Positions 1 to 9,894 of a stretch of 64,000 nucleotides of DNA are shown here, piece after piece; within the stretch, counting starts at the first letter, position 1; each line of letters begins with the position of its first letter. Both the position numbers and the translations under genes were made by a program. Source of the DNA: Methylobacterium sp. 2A (GTDB taxonomy: Bacteria; Pseudomonadota; Alphaproteobacteria; Rhizobiales; Beijerinckiaceae); NCBI RefSeq assembly GCF_009806555.1, contig NZ_VUOK01000064.1:281-64280 (forward strand), given 5' to 3'. The notes beneath the pieces are model-generated. The model had not been told where the DNA came from. It saw nothing but the letters and a program-made list of their open reading frames with translations, and made no database searches.

Positions 1-62
1 AAACACGCCAGCGCCCATGGTACTGTGTCTCAAGACACGGGAGAGTCGGTCGCCGCCAGACC
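1..62 (+). rRNA. rrf: 5S rRNA, 3' end (partial)
   Basis: The first ~62 bases match the 3' half of an alphaproteobacterial 5S rRNA, with the GATGG-like segment (here CATGG) followed by TACTGTGTCTCAAGACACGG and GAGAGTCGGTCGCCGCC. The 5' part lies outside the window and the exact 3' end is approximate. An initiator tRNA follows, the usual tail of an alphaproteobacterial rRNA operon. So the window opens at the end of a 16S-23S-5S operon. Confidence 0.85.
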
Positions 63-85
63 CGCACATCGCAAGCCCACGCGCA

Positions 86-166
86 ACGCTCGCACAGAGC
101 CCGCGCCATTCCCTCGACACGACACCGATCCGGCCCCGGAGCCATCGCCCACGCTCGCACAGAGCC
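86..166. repeat. 16-nt direct repeat between 5S rRNA and tRNA-fMet
   Basis: The 16-mer ACGCTCGCACAGAGCC occurs at 86-101 and again at 151-166, 65 nt apart, in the spacer between 5S rRNA and the initiator tRNA. It may reflect a local duplication in the transcribed spacer; no function can be assigned. Confidence 0.6.
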
Positions 167-195
167 GGCGCACCGGACCAGCCGCACACACTTGG

Positions 196-272
<77 letters not shown>

Positions 273-303
273 AATCTACAATCCCACGACACAGACCCCA
301 ACA

Positions 304-338
304 AGAAGCCCGCAGAGCTCACCGCTCCGCGGGCTTCT
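304..338. terminator. hairpin between tRNA and the oppositely oriented oxidoreductase
   Basis: AGAAGCCCGC (304-313) pairs with GCGGGCTTCT (329-338) over 10 bp around a 15-nt loop. It lies between the rRNA/tRNA unit and the 3' end of the convergent oxidoreductase gene, so it could end transcription from either side. There is no long T run, so efficiency is uncertain. Confidence 0.65.
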
Positions 339-397
339 CGGCGTTTGCCGTGCGAAAACAGGCGATCCGTCCGGCAGGGGAGGGCGCTTCGGCCGTC

Positions 398-1414
398 TTA
401 CTCCAGCGCGATCACGATCTTGCCGAACGCGCCCCTGTCGAGATGGTCGAGGGCGTCCTGCAATTCGGTCAGCTTATAGCGCCGGTCGATGACGGGCTTC
501 AGCTGGAGCACATCCACCGCGCGCACCAGATCCTCAAGCGCGCGGCGGTGGCCGACCCGGATGCCCTGGATGGTCGCCGTCTTGAGCAACAGCAACCCGC
601 CGGAGGCCGCAAGGTCGTAGCCGTCGAGGACGCCGATCACCGAGATCCGCCCCTGAACGGCAACGGCTTCCAGCGATCGGGCCAGATGCGGGCCGCCGAC
701 GATTTCCAGGATGTGGTCGACCCCTTGGTCCCCGGTGAGATGGTGAACGGCCTCGACCCATCCCGCCCGGTCGAGCACGTGGTCGGCGCCCAATGCCCGA
801 ACCCGTGCCCGCTTCCCGGCGTCGCCGGAGGTGACGAACACTTCAGCCCCGTGCGCCTTCGCGATCTGGAGTCCGAACAATGCGACGCCGCCCGTCCCCT
901 GCACGAGGACGCGGGTCCCGGCTTTCAGACCGCCGCGCTCGATCAACGCGAACCACGCGGTCAGGCCGGCGCAGGGCAGGGTGCTGGCCTCTGCCGGATC
1001 GAGAGCGCGCGGCGCCGCGACGAACCAGCTTGCCGGGAAGGCGACATAGTCGGCCAGGACGCCGGGATAGCCGCCGCCGAGGGCGCTGCCATCCGGATTC
1101 CGCGCGTCGCCGGACGGCGCACCGTCGATCCAGTCCGGAAAGAAGGTCGAGATCACCCGGTCACCCACGTCGAACCGCGTGACACCGTCGCCCAGGGCGA
1201 CGATCGTTCCGGCCAGATCGGAAGCCGGGGTGAAGGGGAAATCGAGCGCCCGGCCCATTCCATTGGCGATCACCAGCTTGTCCCGGTAGTTCAGCGACGC
1301 CGCCGCGACCTTCACCAGCACCTCGCCCGGCTCAGGATCCGGGATCGGCACCTCCTCCAATCGAAGGTTTTCGCGACCGAAGCCGCTCAAAACCCAGCGT
1401 CGCATCGTCGTCAT
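398..1414 (-). CDS. NAD(P)-dependent zinc-free MDR oxidoreductase (quinone oxidoreductase-like)
   Basis: The 338-aa protein has the medium-chain dehydrogenase/reductase layout: a GroES-like N-terminal domain with ASLNYRDK near residue 40, then a Rossmann domain with VQGTGGVALFGLQ near residue 170. The catalytic zinc cysteine of alcohol dehydrogenases is replaced in the ASLNYRD segment, which points to the quinone oxidoreductase/enoyl reductase branch. The start MTTMRRW has GGGGAG about 6 nt upstream; the open frame extends further 5' but without family similarity. It is divergent from a LysR gene, its likely regulator. The substrate cannot be told from sequence. Confidence 0.85.
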   Translation of the reverse strand: MTTMRRWVLSGFGRENLRLEEVPIPDPEPGEVLVKVAAASLNYRDKLVIANGMGRALDFPFTPASDLAGTIVALGDGVTRFDVGDRVISTFFPDWIDGAPSGDARNPDGSALGGGYPGVLADYVAFPASWFVAAPRALDPAEASTLPCAGLTAWFALIERGGLKAGTRVLVQGTGGVALFGLQIAKAHGAEVFVTSGDAGKRARVRALGADHVLDRAGWVEAVHHLTGDQGVDHILEIVGGPHLARSLEAVAVQGRISVIGVLDGYDLAASGGLLLLKTATIQGIRVGHRRALEDLVRAVDVLQLKPVIDRRYKLTELQDALDHLDRGAFGKIVIALE

Positions 1415-1513
1415 CGTAGCTCCCCGAAATCGTTCCGACGGGGACAGCTTACCGTTGCCGCGCACGGACCAGGGGCGATAGTTCGGATCTCGATTGGTGC
1501 CGGGAGCGCAACA

Positions 1514-2431
1514 ATGATCCGGGGCGAACTTCTGGCCGACATGCCGGTCTTCGTCGCCGCCGTCGAGGCGGGCGGCTTCTCGGCGGCGGCGAGCCGGCTG
1601 AACCTCACCCGTTCGGCGGTCGGGCGCACCGTCGCGCGCCTGGAACGGCGGCTCGGCGTCCGCTTGTTCCATCGCACCACCCGGTCGCTGACGCTCACCG
1701 AAGAGGGGCAGACCGTCTTCGAGCACGGGCGGCGGGCGCTCGGCGAGATCCAGAGCGCGGCCGTGATGCTGGAATCCGGCCGGCGGGAGATCGCCGGACG
1801 GCTGCGCGTCTCAATGCCGGTCCTGTTCGGACGCCTCTGCGTCGCGCCCATCCTGATCCGTCTCGCCGACGCGCATCCACGGCTCGAGCTCGACCTCAGC
1901 CTCACCGACCGCCTGGTCGATGTGGTGGAGGATCGGTTCGATCTCGTGGTGCGCAACGGCGCCCTGCGGGATTGGCCCGGGCTCGCCGCCCGCCGGATCG
2001 CGCGCCAGCCCATGCGCGTCTGCGCAAGCCCAGCCTACCTCCGGGCATCCGGCGTTCCGCAGTCGATCGCCGATCTGGCACAGCATCGCGCGATCCTCTA
2101 CGGCCGCCCCGACCGGTCGCGGTCCTGGCTGTTCCCGCAGCCGAGCGGACCCGCGACGGAGATTACCCCGCCGAGCCGGATGCATATCGACGATGTCGGC
2201 GCGATCCGTGACGCCGCGCTGGACGGCCACGGCCTCGCGTGGCTGCCATACTGGCTGATCCGGGACGATGTCGAAGCCGGGCGGCTCGTCCCTGTGCTGG
2301 GCGACCTCGCGGCGCATGTGTTCGACAGCCACGCGCTCTGGCCGCAGACGCCGCATCTGCCGCTGCGGGTGCGTCTCGCGATCGATGCGCTCGCCGCCAA
2401 CCTGCCGGCCCGCGTCGCGTTGCCCGCCTGA
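1514..2431 (+). CDS. LysR family transcriptional regulator
   Basis: This 305-aa protein has an N-terminal winged helix-turn-helix (FVAAVEAGGFSAAASRLNL... with RLERRLGVRLFHRTTRSLTLT, residues ~9-65) followed by a periplasmic-binding-like effector domain. It is close to the usual LysR length. The start at 1514 has GGGAG 8 nt upstream; an alternative ATG lies at 1541. It is divergent from the MDR oxidoreductase across a 99-bp gap, the classic LysR arrangement, so it probably controls that gene and itself. Confidence 0.9.
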   Translation: MIRGELLADMPVFVAAVEAGGFSAAASRLNLTRSAVGRTVARLERRLGVRLFHRTTRSLTLTEEGQTVFEHGRRALGEIQSAAVMLESGRREIAGRLRVSMPVLFGRLCVAPILIRLADAHPRLELDLSLTDRLVDVVEDRFDLVVRNGALRDWPGLAARRIARQPMRVCASPAYLRASGVPQSIADLAQHRAILYGRPDRSRSWLFPQPSGPATEITPPSRMHIDDVGAIRDAALDGHGLAWLPYWLIRDDVEAGRLVPVLGDLAAHVFDSHALWPQTPHLPLRVRLAIDALAANLPARVALPA

Positions 2432-2603
2432 TCGCGCCGATCCCGCGATCGCCCCGGGACGACGCGCGCCGCAGAGTTGGCCTGGGCGGCACGGCGCCTT
2501 AAGATAGGTTGGGGTGCGTCGGATCACGCGGCGTAGGGGGGAGCAGCGATGACGATCCGGACGGGCCGCGCGGCCGACCGCAATCGGGACTGAAGAGCGC
2601 GGT

Positions 2604-4607
2604 TTGCGCGTTTCCGGTTCCGCCAACCCAACATTCGAGATCCGGACGCGTCGCGCGCTGCCACGGCTGATGCTGGCCGGCGCGAGCGCGCTTCTGGTGC
2701 TGACGGCCGCACCGCGTCCGGCGCAAGCCTTCGACCTGTTCGGCCTGTTCGGGAGCGAGCCGGAACCGCCGACCCCGAGCCCCTCGGCGCTGCCGTACAG
2801 CGTGCGGATCACCGGCACCGACGATTCCGATGTCCTGCAGGCCGTGCAGGATACGTCGACCCTTTACCGCCTGCGCCAGGAGCCGCCTCCGGACGGGGAG
2901 GGGCTCCTGCGCCGGGCCGAGGCCGACCGAGCCAAGCTGGCCGATCTCCTGTCGGGCTACGGCTACTACCAGGGCACCGTCGCGATCCGGATCGATGGCG
3001 CCTCGGTCGGCGGACAGGAGACCGCTTCCGTCGGCGCCGCCGAGGCATGGCGCAATCGCGGTCTCGTCCCGGTCCGGATCGCCATCGATCTCGGGCCGCT
3101 CTATCACCTGCGCCGGATCGTGGTGCACGATCCGGCCGGCCGCGCCTTCCCCGAAGCCGTCCTGCCGCCGCGCGTTACCCGCGTGGATGAGGATGTTCCT
3201 GCCCGCTCAGCCACCGTGCTGGCCCGCGAAGCCCGGATCATCGATCAGTTCCGGAGCCAGGGCCACCCCTTCGCCAAGGTGATCACCCGCGATCCGGTGG
3301 TGGACGATTCCACCCACGTCATGGATGTGACCTTCACGGTCGATCCGGGTCCGGTGGCCGGGCTCGGCCCGGTGGCGGTCAGCGGCGCCCCGGGGATCGA
3401 CCCGGCCACGATCCGCTCCTTCATCTACGCCGAGCCGGGCGATCCCTATTCGCCGCAGGCGGTCGCGGCGATCCGCCGGTCGGTGGCGCGGATCGAGGGG
3501 ATCGGCGGCGTGCGGGTCCGCGAGGGCACGGCGCTCGATGCCGACGGGGACCTGCCCCTGTTCGTCACGGTCACCGAGCGGGAGCGCAACCTCGTCGGCA
3601 TCTCGGCGCGCTATTCGACGGTCGATGGGCCAGGCGTGCGGGCCTACTATGCCAACCGCAACCTGTTCGGCGGTGGCGAGACGTTCCGGATCGACGCCGA
3701 CATCTACTATCTCGGCCTCGGCAGCGATCCCTTCGCCACGCAGCGCAAGATCGCCGGCATCGGTACCAACGGGCTCGGCGGCCGGCTCTCCGCAACCTAC
3801 GTCCAGCCGGCGCTCTGGGGATCGCGCAACGACCTGCTGGCCAACGCCTTCGTCACCCGCGAGGTGCAGCAGAGCTATCTGGTGGATGGCGGGGGCGCCT
3901 CCGCGGCGATCCGGCACCGGTTCTCCGACACGTTCTCGGCCCAGATCGGGCTCGACGCTCAAGGAGGCCGCTCCAAGGACGCGCTGGGCACGGTCAGTTA
4001 CCGGCTGATCGGCGTGCCGGCCTCGGTCACCTACGATTCGACCGACAATCTCCTGGATCCGACCCGCGGCGTGCGGGCGATCGCCTCGCTCGCCGCCTAT
4101 CCGGGGGCGATCTCGTCGCCCGGCATCCTCGTCGCGAAGGCGCAGGGCTCGACCTATTATTCGCTCGACGACGAGTCCCGCTACATTCTGGCCGGGCGGA
4201 TCGGCTTCGGCTCGGTCTCCGGCGCGCCGCTCGGGGAGATCCCGGACAATTTTCGCTTCTTCGCCGGCGGCGGCGGCTCCGTGCGCGGCTATCCGTACCG
4301 GACCCTCGGGCCGATCGGCCCCTACAACCTGCCGATCGGCGGCCGCAGCCTGCTGGAGGCGTCGGTCGAGGCGCGCATCAAGGTCACCGACACGATCGGT
4401 GTGGTGCCGTTCTTCGACGCGGGCACGGCCTTCGCCTCCGCGCTGCCGGATTTCGAGGAGAAGATCCGGAAATCGGTCGGCATCGGCCTGCGCTACTACA
4501 CCGGGATCGGCCCGATCCGCGCGGATCTCGCCTTCCCGCTCGACCCCTACAAGGGCGGCCACGTCCGCCCGGCGGTCCTGTATCTCAGCCTGGGGCAGGC
4601 GTTCTGA
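2604..4607 (+). CDS. tamA: TamA-like outer-membrane assembly factor (Omp85 family)
   Basis: The 667-aa protein begins with a signal peptide (hydrophobic stretch ending PAQA-F), then POTRA repeats over residues ~60-300, then an Omp85 beta-barrel to a C-terminal Phe (SLGQAF). The conserved barrel-loop RGY motif is present (GGSVRGYPYRTLGP). In the TAM complex TamA sits in the outer membrane and works with the inner-membrane-anchored TamB. The stop abuts the ATG of tamB. The start is uncertain: the TTG at 2604 gives a full n-region, while the ATG at 2670 still leaves a hydrophobic leader. Confidence 0.93.
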   Translation: MRVSGSANPTFEIRTRRALPRLMLAGASALLVLTAAPRPAQAFDLFGLFGSEPEPPTPSPSALPYSVRITGTDDSDVLQAVQDTSTLYRLRQEPPPDGEGLLRRAEADRAKLADLLSGYGYYQGTVAIRIDGASVGGQETASVGAAEAWRNRGLVPVRIAIDLGPLYHLRRIVVHDPAGRAFPEAVLPPRVTRVDEDVPARSATVLAREARIIDQFRSQGHPFAKVITRDPVVDDSTHVMDVTFTVDPGPVAGLGPVAVSGAPGIDPATIRSFIYAEPGDPYSPQAVAAIRRSVARIEGIGGVRVREGTALDADGDLPLFVTVTERERNLVGISARYSTVDGPGVRAYYANRNLFGGGETFRIDADIYYLGLGSDPFATQRKIAGIGTNGLGGRLSATYVQPALWGSRNDLLANAFVTREVQQSYLVDGGGASAAIRHRFSDTFSAQIGLDAQGGRSKDALGTVSYRLIGVPASVTYDSTDNLLDPTRGVRAIASLAAYPGAISSPGILVAKAQGSTYYSLDDESRYILAGRIGFGSVSGAPLGEIPDNFRFFAGGGGSVRGYPYRTLGPIGPYNLPIGGRSLLEASVEARIKVTDTIGVVPFFDAGTAFASALPDFEEKIRKSVGIGLRYYTGIGPIRADLAFPLDPYKGGHVRPAVLYLSLGQAF

Positions 4608-7600
4608 ATGGCTGAACGGACAGGCCGAGCCGGAACACGACGGCGAACCTTTCTCGGCATGGGACGCGGCGGTCTCAGCCTCGTCCTGATCTGCCTCGCG
4701 CTGCTCATCCCCGCTACCCTGACGCGGACCTGGGCCGACGAAGGCGACAAGTCCGTGCTCGGCGGCCTCCTGTCCCGGGCGCTCTCGACGCCGTCGTCGC
4801 GGGTAGCGATCGGCGCGGTCGATGGTGCCCTGTCGTCGGATGCGACCATCCGCGATGTCGCGGTCAGCGATCGTGACGGCGTCTGGCTCAAGCTCGACAA
4901 GGCGCGGATCGTCTGGCGTCGGCTCGCCCTGCTGTCGGGTCGGCTGGAGGTGGACAGCCTCGAAATCGGGCAGCTCGAAGTGCTGCGCCGTCCGGTTCCC
5001 GGCCCGACGCCGCCGGAGGCGAAGCCCGACGGCAAGCTGCTGCCGGATCTGCCGGTGAAGGTCGAGATCAAGGATTTCAGGCTTGCCGAACTCGTGCTCG
5101 GCGCAGCGGTGGCCGGGCAGCCTGCCCGGCTCTCCGCGGAAGGGCGCGCCCGGCTCGGCGCGGCGAGCGAGGGGCTGGAACTCAAGGCCCGGGCGCAGCG
5201 CCTCGACGCCGCCGGGCGTTTCCTGCTCGGCCTGCTCTACGTGCCGAACGGCGACACGCTGGAGCTGAAGGCGAATCTCGTGGAGCCCGCGGGCGGGCTG
5301 CTCTCCAAGGCGGCCAACCTGCCCGGCACGCCGCCGATCAATTTCGACCTCGATGGAACGGGTACGCTCGACGCGTGGTCGGCCAAGCTGGATTTCGCCG
5401 CCGGCCCGGAGATCGGCGCGAAGGGCGGCGCGAAGATCTCGCGGATCGGCGCCGAGCGGCGGCTCGCCCTCGACCTCGCGGCGCGGATCGAAGGGCTGGT
5501 GCCGGGCCCGGCCGCCTCCGTATTCGCCGGCACGACGCAGCTTGCAGGCGGCCTCGCCTTCGCGGATAGCAGCGCCTTCCGGATCGACCGGCTGGAGCTG
5601 ACCTCCCGCACCGCCCGGTTGGCCGCCGGCGGGAGCCTGAGCGCCGACCGGGTCGCCGATCTGACGCTCCAGGCCCGGGCCCTGCCCACGGACGGCAGCG
5701 TGACCAAGGCGGGCGAGGCCGAAATCGAAAAACTCGTGTTCGACGGCAGCCTGAAGGGACCGATCGCGACGCCGACGATCCGCGGCTCACTCGACGCGGC
5801 GGGCCTGCGCAGCCGCGATTCCGCCCTCGATCGCGTCGAGGCGCGCCTGGACGTGGTGCCGCAGGGCGAGCCCGCGGCGCAGCGCTTCGCCATCGGCGCG
5901 GATGGCACGATGTCGGGCCTGCGGCTCGCCGATCCGGCCCTGCGGCGGGCGATCGGAAGCCGGGCGCAGCTCACGCTCCGTGCGGGGACCGGGCCGGACG
6001 GGGTGATCGACGTGACCACGCTCCGGCTCGAATCCGAGACGGCGCGCGCCGCCTATACCGGCCGAATCGGCCAGAACACCCTGACCGGCACGCTCGACGC
6101 GGCGCTGCCCGATCTCGCGGTCTTCTCCGGCCTCGCCGGGCGCGGGCTTGCCGGCTCCCTCGACGCGAAGGCGCGGCTCAGCGGCGATCCGGCCCGGAAG
6201 GCCGTGGCGGCCGATCTGTCGGTCACCACCGCCGGCCTCGCGACCGGGCTCGCGGCGGCCGACCGTGTCCTGGGTCGCACGCCTGCGCTCCAAGGACGCG
6301 TGTCGCGGACCTACGACGGCTACGGGTTCGACCACCTGCGTCTGGAGGGACAGGGCGTCACCGCGACCCTGCAGGGCGAGGCGACCTCGGAGCGCGCCGA
6401 CGTGGCCGGCCGGCTGGATCTCCGGAGTCTCGCGGATCTCGATACCCGTCTCACCGGGCGCGCCGCCTTGGATGCGCGGCTCACCGGCTCCCTGGAGCAC
6501 CCGGACCTCACGGCGACGCTCACCGCGCCCGCCGCCACCGCGGACGGCAAGCCGATCCGCGGCCTGCGGGCCGAGGCCATCCTCAACGACGCGCTCCTGG
6601 CCCCGGAGGGCAGCCTGAAGCTCTCCGGCGATGTGGCCGGCAAGGCGCTGACCGGCGATGCCCACGGCGCGCGTATCGGGCCGGACTGGGTGCTCGACCG
6701 GCTCGCGCTCAATCTCGGCTCGGTGGCGGTGACGGGCAACGCGACGGTCGCGGCCGAGACGTGGCTCTCGGCCGGACAGCTCACCGTGCGGGCGGCCAAC
6801 CTCGAGGACATCGCGCCGCTCGCCCCTGAGCCGATGGCTGGCCGCCTCGACGCGGCCGTGACGCTCGCCCGCAACGGCGGCCGCCAGGATGCGACGATCC
6901 GGGCGACCGGGGCTGCCCTGCGCTACGGCGGTTCCGCCCTGACCCGCCTCGATGCGGATCTGAGGGGCCGGGACCTGCTGGCCCATCCGGTCCTCGACGG
7001 ACGTCTCGATGCCGACCGGCTCGTCGCCGCCGGCCAGCAGATCGACACGGTCCGGCTCGTCGCCAACGGAAACCCCGCCTTCAGCGATGTCACGCTGAGC
7101 GCCAAGGCCCGCGGCTTCGGCCTCGACGGGGCCGCCCGGATCGTGCCGGCGGACGACCCCCGCATCGAGATCGAGCGCTTCTCGGCCGCCCGCGGGACCG
7201 ACCGCTTGGCCCTGGCCGGCCCGGCCGCCATCACCCTGCGGGACGGCGGTGCGGTGATCGACGGGCTCGTCGTCGCGGCGGGCAGCGGCCGGGTTTCGGT
7301 CGCGGGCCGGGCCGGGCGCGCTCTCGACCTGAAGATCGCGATCCGCGCGCTGCCCCTCTCGCTCGCCCGGATCGCCGCCCCCGACCTCGCCCTGTCGGGG
7401 ACCCTCGACGGGGAGGCGGATCTGCACGGGCCGGCCGACAGGCCCGAGGGGCGCTATGCGCTGACCGTGTCCAGGCTCGTCGCGCCGCAGATGCGGCAGG
7501 CCGGCCTGCCGGCGGTCGATGCCAGCGCCAAGGGCACCCTGTCGGACGGGCAGGCGAGCCTCGACGGCCGGGTGACCGCGGGACGCGGCATGGCGCTGAC

Positions 7601-8963
7601 CGTAGCCGGCCGGATCCCGGTCGAGGCTGGCGGCACCCTTGACCTGCGCGCCCGGGGCAGCCTCGACGCGGCGCTCGCCAATTCCCTGTTGAGCGTCGGC
7701 GGCCAGAGCGTCGCCGGGATGGTCTCGATCGACGGAGGCGTCACCGGCACGCTGGCGGCTCCGCGGGCGCAAGGGGCAGCGACCCTCACCGGGGGCAGCT
7801 TCACCGACCCGCTCAACGGCATCCGTCTTACCGGAATCGAGGGGCGGGTCAGCGGCCGGGGCGACAGCCTCGTGGTCGAGCGCCTGAATGCGGCGACCCG
7901 CAACGGCGGGCGCGTCTCCGTGACCGGCCGGGTGGCGCTGCAACCGGATTTCCCCGGCCAGTTCCACATCGTCGCGGAGCCGGCCGAACTCGTGTCGAGC
8001 CCGCTGATGACCGCCGTGTCGAGCCTCGATCTCTCCCTCGCCGGCCCGCTGGCGCGGACGCCGCGGATCTCCGGACGCGTCGATGTCGCCTCGATCGACG
8101 TCGCCGTGCCGGATCGGCTGCCCGCCACCGTCCGCCCCCTGCCGGGGGTGCGCCATGTCAACACGCCCCCGGAGCTGCGGGCGCGGCTGGCGCAGCGCGC
8201 CGCGCGGAAGGCCGCGACGGCACCGGGGCGCAGGCCGAAGAAGCCCGCCGTCCCCTTCGACGCCACCCTGGACGTGGCGGTCGATGCCCCGAGCCGCATC
8301 TTCGTGCGCGGGCGGGGCATCGATGCCGAACTCGGCGGTGCCTTGCGGATCACCGGAACCGCGCTGGCGCCCAACGCGGTCGGCGCCTTCGCGATGCGGC
8401 GCGGCCGCCTCGAACTGGTCGGCCAGCGCCTCGATTTCAGCCGCGGCCGGCTGACCTTCGCGGGCAGCCTGACCACCCCGGACCTCGATTTCGCCGCCGA
8501 GACCAAGGCCGGCGACGTGACCGCCCGGGTGGCGGTGACCGGACCGGCCGACGCGCCGCAATTCGTCCTGACCTCCGATCCGGTGCTGCCGCAGGACGAG
8601 ATCCTGTCGCGGCTGCTGTTCAAGAAGGCGGCGGGCGGCCTGTCGCCGTTCCAGGCCCTGCAGCTCGCCCAGGCCGTGGCCCAGCTCTCGGGCGGTGCCG
8701 CCGGTCCGGACGTGTTCGAGCAGGCCCGCAAAGGCCTCGGTCTCGACAGCCTCGACGTGTCGACAGGGTCCAGCGGCGGCCCGGCGCTCGGCGCCTCGCG
8801 CTACATCTCGGACCGGGTCAGCATCGGCGTGAAGGCCGGCGCCAAGCCCGCCGACACGGCGGTGGGGGTGGATTTCGACGTCACCCGGCGGATCAAGCTG
8901 AAGGGCGAGGCGGGCAGCGACGGCCGCACCAGCCTGGGCGTCGGCGCCGAGTACGAGTGGTAG
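4608..8963 (+). CDS. tamB: TamB-like translocation and assembly module protein (DUF490)
   Basis: This 1451-aa AsmA/TamB-type protein has an N-terminal signal anchor (LSLVLICLALLIPATL, residues ~25-40), a long body of repetitive beta-strand segments rich in G, A, D and L, and the conserved C-terminal DUF490 region ending in a barrel-like strand (LGVGAEYEW). TamB spans the periplasm and is implicated in transport of phospholipids or outer-membrane proteins. The ATG follows the tamA stop with no gap, so the pair is translationally coupled. Confidence 0.94.
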   Translation: MAERTGRAGTRRRTFLGMGRGGLSLVLICLALLIPATLTRTWADEGDKSVLGGLLSRALSTPSSRVAIGAVDGALSSDATIRDVAVSDRDGVWLKLDKARIVWRRLALLSGRLEVDSLEIGQLEVLRRPVPGPTPPEAKPDGKLLPDLPVKVEIKDFRLAELVLGAAVAGQPARLSAEGRARLGAASEGLELKARAQRLDAAGRFLLGLLYVPNGDTLELKANLVEPAGGLLSKAANLPGTPPINFDLDGTGTLDAWSAKLDFAAGPEIGAKGGAKISRIGAERRLALDLAARIEGLVPGPAASVFAGTTQLAGGLAFADSSAFRIDRLELTSRTARLAAGGSLSADRVADLTLQARALPTDGSVTKAGEAEIEKLVFDGSLKGPIATPTIRGSLDAAGLRSRDSALDRVEARLDVVPQGEPAAQRFAIGADGTMSGLRLADPALRRAIGSRAQLTLRAGTGPDGVIDVTTLRLESETARAAYTGRIGQNTLTGTLDAALPDLAVFSGLAGRGLAGSLDAKARLSGDPARKAVAADLSVTTAGLATGLAAADRVLGRTPALQGRVSRTYDGYGFDHLRLEGQGVTATLQGEATSERADVAGRLDLRSLADLDTRLTGRAALDARLTGSLEHPDLTATLTAPAATADGKPIRGLRAEAILNDALLAPEGSLKLSGDVAGKALTGDAHGARIGPDWVLDRLALNLGSVAVTGNATVAAETWLSAGQLTVRAANLEDIAPLAPEPMAGRLDAAVTLARNGGRQDATIRATGAALRYGGSALTRLDADLRGRDLLAHPVLDGRLDADRLVAAGQQIDTVRLVANGNPAFSDVTLSAKARGFGLDGAARIVPADDPRIEIERFSAARGTDRLALAGPAAITLRDGGAVIDGLVVAAGSGRVSVAGRAGRALDLKIAIRALPLSLARIAAPDLALSGTLDGEADLHGPADRPEGRYALTVSRLVAPQMRQAGLPAVDASAKGTLSDGQASLDGRVTAGRGMALTVAGRIPVEAGGTLDLRARGSLDAALANSLLSVGGQSVAGMVSIDGGVTGTLAAPRAQGAATLTGGSFTDPLNGIRLTGIEGRVSGRGDSLVVERLNAATRNGGRVSVTGRVALQPDFPGQFHIVAEPAELVSSPLMTAVSSLDLSLAGPLARTPRISGRVDVASIDVAVPDRLPATVRPLPGVRHVNTPPELRARLAQRAARKAATAPGRRPKKPAVPFDATLDVAVDAPSRIFVRGRGIDAELGGALRITGTALAPNAVGAFAMRRGRLELVGQRLDFSRGRLTFAGSLTTPDLDFAAETKAGDVTARVAVTGPADAPQFVLTSDPVLPQDEILSRLLFKKAAGGLSPFQALQLAQAVAQLSGGAAGPDVFEQARKGLGLDSLDVSTGSSGGPALGASRYISDRVSIGVKAGAKPADTAVGVDFDVTRRIKLKGEAGSDGRTSLGVGAEYEW

Positions 8964-9366
8964 GGCGTCGCGAACGACGTTTCCAACAGCCAGGGATTGA
9001 TGGTCTGCACGCCGGCCGCTTCGAACGGACGGGTCTCGCGCGTTGCGACCATGAGGTTCCGCGCAGCCGCCGTGGCGGCGATATATCCGTCCGCCAGACC
9101 GCTCGGTCGGCCTGCGGCCCTGGCCCGAACCATCAGATCGGCGTAGGTCCGGGAGGCCGCCAGGACCGCATTCTCAAGGCGCTCCTCGTAGATCCTGCGC
9201 CGCTTGCCGGCTGGCATGGACGCCCAGCCAAAGCGTAGCTCGGCGACGGTAACGGCGGATAGATGGACAGTTTCCACGATCACTAAGCGTCGACCCAGGC
9301 CAGGACGTGCGAATCCGGCGCCGCTCTCCACAATTCGGAGATGACGGTGGTGTCGAGGATGATCAT
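8801..9366 (-). pseudogene. frameshifted PIN-domain (VapC/FitB-like) toxin remnant
   Basis: The 5' part (9366 down to ~9285) encodes MIILDTTVISELWRAAP and LAWVDA, the first strand and acidic Asp of a PIN RNase, then hits TAG-TGA. The next frame continues with VETVHLSAVTVAELRFG, MPAGKRR and later SGLADGYIAATAAARN...INPW, the rest of a VapC-like fold. One missing base near 9283 explains the break. The second frame also reads past the usual INPW end and runs about 60 codons antisense into tamB, so the original stop appears lost. Start ATG overlaps the antitoxin stop (ATGA). It is probably non-functional. Confidence 0.8.
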
Positions 9367-9619
9367 TCGAAACGGGGCGGCTCGACCGGCTCCGTTTCGC
9401 GAATCCGGTCGAAGCGGACGGCCTCGTCGTCGGTCAATCCGCCGGCCTCGCCGGCGATGGAGGCCAGGAGCGAACCCAGCTTCAGGCGCCCTTCCGGCCG
9501 CGTGGCCTGTTCCAGAAGACCGCGAATCTCATCCTCCGGGCTGCGGCCATGCCGCTCGGCTCGCGGACGAAGGGCCGGCGGGCCTCACCGGGCACGTCGC
9601 GAATGGTGATGGTGGCCAA
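9363..9619 (-). pseudogene. frameshifted FitA/VapB-like ribbon-helix-helix antitoxin remnant
   Basis: From a TTG at 9619 the frame encodes ATITIRDVP, the first strand of a ribbon-helix-helix antitoxin. Around 9560 one base is missing; shifting the frame restores ERHGRSPEDEIRGLLEQA and a C-terminal tail ending PPRFE at the stop 9363-9365. That stop overlaps the toxin start in the usual ATGA coupling. The length (257 nt) is one base short of a whole frame. Both members of the pair are broken, so this looks like a decayed FitAB/VapBC module. Confidence 0.75.
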
Positions 9620-9894
9620 CCTCGTCACTCCCAGTGGGTGCGAGCCGTATTGGTCTTATGCGCACCCGTCATCGTGCCTGCAACGCGCCCGGTCGCGCAT
9701 CGGAGAAGCATCATCTCAGGAAGCGGCAATTCCGGGTGTGGTCGATGCTGTTGTGTGCGCCTTCTGAAGCGGACGCGTAAGACGACCCCTTGGATCCATT
9801 CCGAATTGCAACGCGATCGGAAAAGCCTCTAAGTTTCTTTCTTCCGCCTGAGACGATCTCGTCCTCCTCCCAGAACAGAAAATCACGCCGCCCG

